From: Burkholderiaceae bacterium
GTDB taxonomy: Bacteria > Pseudomonadota > Gammaproteobacteria > Burkholderiales > Burkholderiaceae_C
DNA: 6,126 nt
Direction of reading: 5' to 3'
Assembly (NCBI GenBank): GCA_025458585.1
Contig: JALOSD010000114.1
Coordinates: 1-6,126, forward strand
In this document: in pieces, positions 1 through 4,572 of the stretch
How positions within the stretch are numbered: position 1 is the first letter of the stretch
Layout of the letters: each line of letters opens with the position of its first letter
The notes under the pieces: generated by a model
What the model saw: the letters and a program-made list of their open reading frames with translations, nothing else
Told to the model about the DNA's origin: nothing
Databases searched by the model: none
Position numbers and translations under genes: made by a program

Positions 1-2
1 AG

Positions 3-242
3 GCTGACGGGCACCCTGCCCTACGGCCGCACGGCCGCAGCCGGGGAAACCCGGCTGCACCCGGCGGGAGCACCACCGTATTCTGTATGCGAGCGCCGCG
101 GTTGGGCGATGCCGGTTCGCGCCACAGCGTGTGGGACGAGCTCGGGGCGCACGCCAACACGCTCGCCGGCGGCGACACCCGCCGCGCCGCGTCGCCCCCC
201 CCCCCCACCGCCCAGACACGACCCGCAGGAGGCACCGCATGA
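3..242 (+). CDS. 3' end of an unidentified upstream gene (partial)
   Basis: This reading frame is open from the window edge to a TGA at 240-242, giving about 79 C-terminal residues. I do not recognise the protein. The support is indirect. From about 110 to 194 nearly every codon ends in G or C, as in the confident genes here, and the translation (for example SVWDELGAHANTLAGG) has a normal protein composition. The stop overlaps the ATG of the next gene as ATGA, the usual sign of translational coupling inside an operon. The first third is weaker. Between about 67 and 90 the third positions are poor in G/C, and for 1-66 the +1 frame looks at least as coding-like, so a frame lesion around 67-90 is possible. 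A run of twelve C at 195-206 sits near the end, so the true C-terminus and the stop are sensitive to its exact length. Alternatively the whole stretch is a noncoding leader. Confidence 0.4.
   Translation, partial: ADGHPALRPHGRSRGNPAAPGGSTTVFCMRAPRLGDAGSRHSVWDELGAHANTLAGGDTRRAASPPPPTAQTRPAGGTA
37..58. repeat. Perfect inverted repeat, 9-bp stem with GAAA tetraloop
   Basis: GCAGCCGGG (37-45) and CCCGGCTGC (50-58) are exact reverse complements, separated by GAAA (46-49). On the plus-strand transcript this folds into a GC-rich stem capped by a GNRA tetraloop, a particularly stable hairpin. No T-tract follows (the next bases are ACCCGGCGGG), so it is not a canonical intrinsic terminator. It could be an mRNA-stability or attenuation element, a rho-associated 3' end for an upstream gene, or a chance structure inside coding sequence. 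I see no matching second copy in the window. Confidence 0.6.
195..206. repeat. Homopolymer run of twelve C
   Basis: Twelve consecutive C residues lie 32 bases before the PhyH start codon. Such a tract is prone to slipped-strand change in replication and also to miscounting by sequencing. It lies within the reading frame that ends at 242, so a change of one base would move that gene's stop and alter coupling to the next gene. It ends 20 bases before the Shine-Dalgarno site, so it would not change the PhyH frame itself. Confidence 0.9.
227..232 (+). promoter_or_regulatory. Shine-Dalgarno site of the PhyH-like gene
   Basis: AGGAGG ends six bases before the ATG at 239. This near-perfect anti-16S match fixes 239 as the intended start of the dioxygenase gene, ahead of other in-frame possibilities upstream. 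It is the strongest ribosome binding site in the window, so the gene was built for good expression even though its frame is now broken. Confidence 0.85.
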
Positions 243-1048
243 GACTCACGCCCGAACAGCACGCGCAGTTCGACCGCGACGGCTACCTGTTCTTCCCCGG
301 CCTCTTCACCGCCGACGAGACGAGAGTGCTCACCGACGCCGTGCCGGCGCTGTACGCACGACGCGAGGCCTACAACGTGCGCGAGAAGGGCAGCGACGCG
401 GTGCGCACCAACTTCGCCGCACAGCGCGCCTGGCGCGCCACCCGCGCATGGTCGAGCCGGTCGAGGACCTGTTCGGCGAGAAGCTGTACATGCACCAGTT
501 CAAGATCAACGGCAAGATGGCCTTCGAAGGCGACGTCTGGCAGTGGCACCAGGACTACGGCACCTGGAAGAACGACGACTGGATGCCCACCGAGCGCGCG
601 ATGAACGTCGCGATCTTCCTCGACGACGTCAACCGACGCCAGGCACGACCTGACGACGACGAGCTACCCGCTGTGGACACTCGACCACGATCTCGTGGCG
701 CAACTCGTCGAGCGCGCGGGCGGCAAGAACGGCGGCATCGTCAGCCCGACCGGCCCGGCGGGCTCGATGATCCTGTTCCACTCGTGCCTGGTGCACGCCT
801 CGAGCAGCAACCTGAGCCCGTGGAACCGCGTCAGCGTGTACCTGAGCCTGTGCGCCGTCAGCAACCACATCCGCCGCTTCAAGCGCCCCGAGTACATCGC
901 GCACCGCGACTTCGCGCCGATCGAGTGCCTGCCCGACGATTGCCTGCTGAAACCCTATGCGGTCGACCTGCCGTGGAAGGACGGCATGCCGGCCGGCGCG
1001 CTCGTCACCTCGCCCGATCCGATCGACGCCCAGAGAGAGGCTGCCTGA
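239..1048 (+). pseudogene. Phytanoyl-CoA dioxygenase (PhyH)-family oxygenase, frame-disrupted
   Basis: The PhyH family are Fe(II)- and 2-oxoglutarate-dependent oxygenases that usually hydroxylate small molecules in the cytoplasm; the substrate here is unknown. Three segments match the family in order. Segment A (239 to about 425, frame of 239) has the N-terminal DRDGYLFFPGLF motif. Segment B (about 427-633, shifted frame) carries LARHPRM, MHQFKINGK and WQWHQDYGTW, with the metal-binding HxD at codons 547-549 and 553-555, then NVAIFLDDVN. Segment C (about 635-1048, back in the first frame) runs from HDLTTTSYPLW through the distal histidine of LVHASSSN (794-796) and the arginine of SPWNR (827-829, expected 2-oxoglutarate contact) to TGA at 1046. 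Read straight from the ATG, translation stops at 602-604 after 121 residues. At the second junction the family's NGPL...IPGSH segment (roughly 18 residues) is absent. The metal ligands survive, but the fold core would not. Family assignment is secure; whether this is a true pseudogene or a sequence error is undecided. Confidence 0.8.
1032..1040 (+). promoter_or_regulatory. Purine-rich ribosome binding site of the SAF-domain oxidoreductase
   Basis: GAGAGAGG-type purines lie within the last codons of the PhyH-like gene, about nine bases before the ATG at 1050. Together with the single base between the TGA (1046-1048) and this ATG, it supports start 1050 and translation in series with the upstream gene. 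Confidence 0.6.
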
Positions 1049-1049
1049 C

Positions 1050-2399
1050 ATGTCCCTGCACCAGCAACTCCAGAAGCGCCAGTCCGAGGGCCGCCCGATC
1101 CGCGTCGGCCTGATCGGCGCCGGCAAGTTCGGCTCGATGTACCTCGCGCAGGTGCCGCGCACGCCCGGCATGCACGTCGCGGCGATCGCCGACCTGTCGC
1201 CCGAGGGTGCGTGCCGCAACCTCGCGCGTGTCGGCTGGGAGCCCGATCGCGTGCGCGCCGCGTCGATCGACGCCGCCTTGAAGGACGGCACGACGCACGT
1301 CGGCGACGACTGGCAGGCGCTCGTCGCGCATCCGGCGATCGACGTCGTCGTCGAGTGCACCGGCTCGCCGGTGCACGCCGTCGACCACTGCCTTGAGGCG
1401 TTCGCGCACGGCAAGCACGTCGTCAACGTGACCGTCGAGGCCGACGCGTTCTGCGGCCCGCTGCTCGCGCGCAAGGCGGCCGAGGCCGGCGTCGTCTACA
1501 CGCTCGCGTTCGGCGACCAGCCGGCGCTCATCTGCGACCTCGTCGACTGGGCGCGCACCTGCGGCTTCCCGGTCGTGGCCGCCGGCCGCGGCCACAAGTG
1601 GCTGCCGCACTTCGCCCAGTCGACGCCCGACACCGTCTGGGGCTACTACGGCCTGACGCCCGAGCAGGCCGCGCGCGGCGGCCTGAACCCGAAGATGTTC
1701 AACAGCTTCCTCGACGGCAGCAAGCCGTCGATCGAGAGCTCGGCGGTGGCCAACGCGACCGGCCTCGAGGTGCCGTCGACCGGGCTGCTGTACCCGCCGG
1801 CGAGCATCGCCGACATCCCCTTCGTCACGCGGCCGACGAGCGAGGGCGGGCACCTCGAGAAGAAGGGCATGGTCGAGGTCGTGAGCTCGCTCGAGACCGA
1901 CGGCCGCGTGATCCCCTACGACATCCGCATGGGCGTGTGGGTCACGGTCGAGGGCGAGACCGAGTACATCCGCAACTGCTTCGAGGAGTACAACGCCCAC
2001 ACCGACCCGAGCGGGCACTACTTCACGCTGTACAAGCGCTGGCACCTGATCGGCCTCGAGGTCGGGGTCAGCGTGGCCAGCGTCGCGCTGCGCGGCGAGG
2101 CCACCGGCGTGGCCACCTGCTGGAACGCCGACGTCGTCGCCACCGCCAAGCGCGACCTGCAGCCCGGCGAGATGCTCGACGGCGAAGGCGGCTACACCGT
2201 GTGGGGCAAGCTGCAGCCGGCCGCCGCGTCGATGGCGCATGGCGGGCTGCCGCTCGGCCTGGCGCACCAGGTCAGGGTGGTGCGCCCCGTGAAGCAGGGC
2301 CAGATGCTGAGCTGGGACGACGTCGCTATCGACACCGCGACCCGTGCCTACCGGGTGCGGCGCGAGATGGAATCGACGTTCGCGCCCGCGGCGCGGTGA
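1050..2399 (+). CDS. NAD(P)-dependent oxidoreductase with C-terminal SAF domain (COG4091/DRL-like)
   Basis: The gene is intact and encodes 449 residues. Residues 17-28 hold a Rossmann glycine motif (RVGLIGAGKFG, G23-x-G25-x-x-G28), so the enzyme should bind NAD(P) in the cytoplasm. VVECTGSP and VNVTVEAD further on fit the homoserine-dehydrogenase-like fold. The central part (HKWLPHF, NPKMFNSFLDGSKPSIE, EYNAHTDPSGHYFTLYKRWHL) has the conserved polar patches typical of COG4091. A SAF-type beta-clip runs from about 362 to 432 (AKRDLQPGEMLDGEGGYTVWG, then VRPVKQGQMLSWDDV). Such proteins are often labelled homoserine dehydrogenase-like or FlgA-like. The family includes Brucella DRL, which makes 2-C-methyl-D-erythritol 4-phosphate, but members vary widely and the substrate cannot be read here. 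The start at 1050 has a ribosome site and sits one base after the PhyH stop, implying one operon and perhaps one pathway. The family call is strong; the reaction is unknown. Confidence 0.88.
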   Translation: MSLHQQLQKRQSEGRPIRVGLIGAGKFGSMYLAQVPRTPGMHVAAIADLSPEGACRNLARVGWEPDRVRAASIDAALKDGTTHVGDDWQALVAHPAIDVVVECTGSPVHAVDHCLEAFAHGKHVVNVTVEADAFCGPLLARKAAEAGVVYTLAFGDQPALICDLVDWARTCGFPVVAAGRGHKWLPHFAQSTPDTVWGYYGLTPEQAARGGLNPKMFNSFLDGSKPSIESSAVANATGLEVPSTGLLYPPASIADIPFVTRPTSEGGHLEKKGMVEVVSSLETDGRVIPYDIRMGVWVTVEGETEYIRNCFEEYNAHTDPSGHYFTLYKRWHLIGLEVGVSVASVALRGEATGVATCWNADVVATAKRDLQPGEMLDGEGGYTVWGKLQPAAASMAHGGLPLGLAHQVRVVRPVKQGQMLSWDDVAIDTATRAYRVRREMESTFAPAAR

Positions 2400-2400
2400 T

Positions 2401-2424
2401 GCCGCGCCCGATCCGGCGCGCGGC
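2401..2424. terminator. Candidate stem-loop after the SAF-domain gene
   Basis: GCCGCGC (2401-2407) and GCGCGGC (2418-2424) are exact complements around a 10-base loop, starting two bases after the oxidoreductase stop. It is the first of two stem-loops in the 79-bp gap between convergent genes. There is no U-tract, so function as an intrinsic terminator is uncertain, and in DNA this GC-rich short palindromes arise easily by chance. Confidence 0.3.
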
Positions 2425-2438
2425 GATGGGTGATGGCA

Positions 2439-2463
2439 CCGGCGGCCAGGCGCGCGCCGCCGG
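2439..2463. terminator. Candidate bidirectional stem-loop between convergent genes
   Basis: CCGGCGGC (2439-2446) and GCCGCCGG (2456-2463) are exact complements around a 9-base loop. It lies in the middle of the convergent gap, 15 bases past the pncC stop on the minus strand. Position favours a shared 3'-end structure for the two facing operons. No T-tract is present on either side, so this is a positional inference. Confidence 0.35.
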
Positions 2464-2478
2464 CGCTCGACCGCGACG

Positions 2479-2973
2479 CTACGCGCTGGCCAGCCGAAGG
2501 GCCTGCCCGAGCGCCTCGCGCACCGTCTGCGCACGCACGGCGGCGCGATCGCCGCTGCAGTGCAGCCGGCGCGCGCCGACGGTGCCGCCGCGCTGCACCC
2601 ACGCGAGCCAGACGAGCCCGACCGGCTTGCCCGGGGTCGCACCGCCCGGGCCTGCGATGCCGGTGACGGCGAGCGCGAGGTCGGCGCGCGAACGCGCGAG
2701 CGCGCCCTCAGCCATCGCGCGCGCGACCGGCCCGCTCACCGCACCGTGGGCGGCGATCAGCGCAGCCTCGACGCCGAGCAGTTCGCTCTTCGCCTCGTTG
2801 CTGTAGCTGACCCAGCCGCGCTCGAACCAGTCGCTCGAGCCCGCCACTGCGGTGCACGCGGCGGCGATCAGGCCGCCGGTGCAGCTCTCGGCCGTGGCCA
2901 GGCGCCAGCCGCGCGCGCGCAGGCGCCCGGCCAGCGGCAGCACGAGCGGTTCGACGGCGGCGAGGTCGAGCAT
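2479..2973 (-). CDS. pncC: Nicotinamide-nucleotide amidase (CinA C-terminal family)
   Basis: The product is 164 residues, the normal size for stand-alone PncC. This cytoplasmic enzyme deamidates nicotinamide mononucleotide to nicotinate mononucleotide in pyridine-nucleotide salvage. The signature ATAESCTGGLIA occurs at 26-37 with the expected nucleophile S30. SYSNEAK follows at 56-62 with K62, the expected catalytic lysine. VTGIAGPGGATPGKPVGLVWLA forms the glycine-rich end of the site. The N-terminal molybdopterin-binding-like domain of full-length CinA is absent. The start ATG at 2973 lies five bases after the pgpA stop. An in-frame GTG at 2988 would overlap pgpA by ten bases and is less likely. 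I see no strong Shine-Dalgarno, so coupling to pgpA translation is probable. It is the last gene of the thiL-pgpA-pncC run and ends with TAG facing the oxidoreductase. Confidence 0.93.
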   Translation of the reverse strand: MLDLAAVEPLVLPLAGRLRARGWRLATAESCTGGLIAAACTAVAGSSDWFERGWVSYSNEAKSELLGVEAALIAAHGAVSGPVARAMAEGALARSRADLALAVTGIAGPGGATPGKPVGLVWLAWVQRGGTVGARRLHCSGDRAAVRAQTVREALGQALRLASA

Positions 2974-2978
2974 CGCGC

Positions 2979-3542
2979 TCAGATCCACACCCACAGCGCG
3001 ATCACGAGCAGCGTCAGCAGCGCGGCCACGAGGTCGTCGAACAGGATGCCGAAACCCTGCGCCCAGCCCGGCCGCTCGCCCGGCCTTCCCTTGAACGCCC
3101 GGTCGGCCCACGCCACCGGGCCGCGCTTCCAGGCGTCGAACACGCGGAACAGCGAGAACGCCGCCGCCTGCCCCCAGAAGCCGGTGGGCATCACGAGCCA
3201 CAGCACGATCCAGAACGCGACGACCTCGTCCCACACGATCGCGCCGGGGTCGCCCTGCCCGAGGTCGCGCGCGGTGCGCGTGCAGGCCCACCAGCCCACG
3301 ACGAGGCCGGCGCCGATCGCCAGCGCCCAGCCGGCGTCGTCGAGCCAGCGGTCGAGCACGACGAACGCGAGCCACGCCCACAGCGTGCCCACCGTGCCCG
3401 GCGCCCACGGCGACAGCCCGCTGCCGAAGCCGAGCGCGATCCAGCGCGCCGGGTGCGCGGCCATGAACAGCGCGGTCGCGCGGCGCGGCGCCGTCGGCGG
3501 CGTGGCGGCAGGCATCGCGGCGCTCGTCGTCGGGGCGGTCAT
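2979..3542 (-). CDS. pgpA: Phosphatidylglycerophosphatase A
   Basis: This inner-membrane enzyme removes phosphate from phosphatidylglycerol phosphate to give phosphatidylglycerol. The 187 residues carry the family motifs in order: GFGSGLSPWAPGTVGTL at 38-54, WDEVVAFW at 104-111, FRVFDAWKRGP at 132-142, and GFGILFDDLVAALLTLL at 163-179. The acidic pairs D105-E106 and D169-D170 are the expected Mg2+ and catalytic residues. Hydrophobic segments near 34-63, 72-86, 107-131 and 171-187 fit a small multi-pass membrane protein. The ATG at 3542 is four bases from the thiL stop. It gives an N-terminus about ten residues longer than E. coli PgpA, rich in Ala, Pro and Thr, so an internal ATG (residue 10 or 27) is possible, but the close spacing favours 3542. 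It probably shares its transcript with thiL and pncC. Confidence 0.93.
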   Translation of the reverse strand: MTAPTTSAAMPAATPPTAPRRATALFMAAHPARWIALGFGSGLSPWAPGTVGTLWAWLAFVVLDRWLDDAGWALAIGAGLVVGWWACTRTARDLGQGDPGAIVWDEVVAFWIVLWLVMPTGFWGQAAAFSLFRVFDAWKRGPVAWADRAFKGRPGERPGWAQGFGILFDDLVAALLTLLVIALWVWI

Positions 3543-3546
3543 CGCG

Positions 3547-4521
3547 TCAGCCGGCCTCGGCGAAGTGGTCGAACGCCGCGAAGTGCGCCGTCACCGGCGC
3601 GCCGGCGGCGTCGACCCAGCGCAGGCCGGGCCCGGCGTCGATCGCGCCGATGCGCGTGACGGCGACCCCGGCGCCGGCCGCCGCGACACGCACGGCGTCG
3701 CGTGCCGCCGGCGGCGCGGTGAACAGCAGCTCGTAGTCGTCGCCGCCGCTCACCGTGCACTCGCGCCGCAGCGCCTGCGGCATCGCGGCGAGCACCGGAC
3801 CCGTCGGCAGCGCGTCGACGTCGACGGTGGCGCCGACCGCCGAGCGCTCGAGGACGTGGCCGAGGTCGCCGGCCAAGCCGTCGCTGAGGTCGATCGCGCT
3901 CGTCGCGACACCGCGCAAGGCGACGCCGAGCGCGACGCGCGGCTGCGGGCATTCCATCGCGAGGCGCAGGCGGTCGAAGCCGGCGCCGACCGGCACGCGG
4001 CCGCGGAACATCTCGAGCGCGAGTCGGGCGTCGCCGAGGCCGCCGCCCGGCGGGTGGCTGACCCAGATGTCGTCGCCCGCGCGAGCGCCGCTGCGCAGCA
4101 GCGCCTGCCCCGTGGGCACCTCGCCGAACGCGGTGATGCCGATCGCGAGCGGCCCGGCGGTCGTGTCGCCGCCGACGAGGTCGACGTCGAACGCGTCGGC
4201 GAGCGCGTACAGCCCGCGCGCGAAGCCCTCGAGGAAGGCCTCGTCGACGCGCGGCATCGCGAGCGCGAGCGTGAACGCGAGCGGCCTCGCACCGCAGGCC
4301 GCGAGGTCGCTCAGGTTGACGGCCAGCGCCTTGTGGCCGAGCCGCGCCGGCTCGACGCTGGACAGGAAGTGGCGCCCCTCGACCAGCAGGTCGCTCGTCA
4401 CCGCGAGCTGCATGCCCGGCGCCGGCGCGAGCAGTGCGCAGTCGTCGCCGACGCCCAGCGGCGAGCGCCGCGCGGGGCGGCTGAAGTACTTCGCGATGAG
4501 GTCGAACTCGCCGAGCGGCAT
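3547..4521 (-). CDS. thiL: Thiamine-monophosphate kinase
   Basis: ThiL phosphorylates thiamine monophosphate with ATP to give thiamine diphosphate, the active cofactor, in the cytoplasm. The protein has 324 residues, the usual family size. It begins GEFDLIAKYF, the standard start of the family. Metal and substrate motifs follow: GVGDDCALL at 23-31, TSDLLVEGRHF at 42-52, KALAVNLSDLAACGARP at 64-80, VGGDTT at 116-121 and AIDLSDGLAGDL at 209-220, then SGGDDYELLF near the C-terminal third. The ATG at 4521 was chosen because it sits directly before the conserved GEFDLI. The frame stays open far upstream, but that part is the antisense shadow of the exporter gene. No convincing Shine-Dalgarno precedes it. 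It is the first gene of the minus-strand operon and starts 51 bp from the divergent exporter gene. Confidence 0.95.
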   Translation of the reverse strand: MPLGEFDLIAKYFSRPARRSPLGVGDDCALLAPAPGMQLAVTSDLLVEGRHFLSSVEPARLGHKALAVNLSDLAACGARPLAFTLALAMPRVDEAFLEGFARGLYALADAFDVDLVGGDTTAGPLAIGITAFGEVPTGQALLRSGARAGDDIWVSHPPGGGLGDARLALEMFRGRVPVGAGFDRLRLAMECPQPRVALGVALRGVATSAIDLSDGLAGDLGHVLERSAVGATVDVDALPTGPVLAAMPQALRRECTVSGGDDYELLFTAPPAARDAVRVAAAGAGVAVTRIGAIDAGPGLRWVDAAGAPVTAHFAAFDHFAEAG

Positions 4522-4530
4522 CGCGGCATT

Positions 4531-4549
4531 GTCGCCGCGCGGCGGCGAC
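4531..4549. promoter_or_regulatory. Inverted repeat in the divergent thiL/exporter gap
   Basis: GTCGCCGC (4531-4538) and GCGGCGAC (4542-4549) are exact complements around GCG, in a 51-bp gap (4522-4572) between two start codons reading outward. Any promoters for both genes must lie here or inside the neighbouring coding sequence. I cannot find a well-spaced -35/-10 pair: TTGTCG at 4529 and GATAAC at 4559 are about 24 bases apart, too far. The palindrome could be an operator for either gene or a GC-composition accident. Confidence 0.3.
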
Positions 4550-4572
4550 GGCCGCGGTGATAACGTGACCGC

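Noticed and set aside
1..238. Cobalamin or other known riboswitch in the leader before the PhyH-like gene
   Set aside because: I looked for conserved box sequences around the hairpin and found none that match a known class. A single stable hairpin is not enough.
415..650. Programmed ribosomal frameshifting as the explanation for the PhyH frame changes
   Set aside because: There is no slippery heptamer or clear downstream structure at either site, and the second site lacks a whole conserved block, which slippage cannot supply.
695..1048. Separate small gene starting at GTG 695
   Set aside because: It is the C-terminal third of the PhyH-like protein, family similarity begins upstream at about 644, and no ribosome site precedes 695.
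109..1113. Continuous +1-frame reading through the whole PhyH region as a single 334-residue protein
   Set aside because: Only about 427-633 of it matches the PhyH family. Before and after, the conserved protein is in another frame, so this is not a real single product.
1005..2642. 545-codon minus-strand open frame opposite the SAF-domain oxidoreductase
   Set aside because: It is an antisense shadow of a conserved enzyme; the translation is Arg/Ala/His-rich without motifs.
2479..3408. Full-length CinA with an N-terminal extension upstream of 2973
   Set aside because: The upstream extension overlaps pgpA in another frame and has no molybdopterin-binding-domain features. PncC motifs and the ATG at 2973 account for a complete stand-alone protein.
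2560..4560. 666-codon plus-strand open frame across pncC, pgpA and thiL
   Set aside because: It is composed of Arg/Ala/Gly-rich sequence with no family motif and lies antisense to three clearly recognised genes.
4529..4564. Sigma-70 promoter for the exporter (TTGTCG ... GATAAC)
   Set aside because: The spacing of about 24 bases is too long and both boxes are poor matches, so it is not listed as a promoter.
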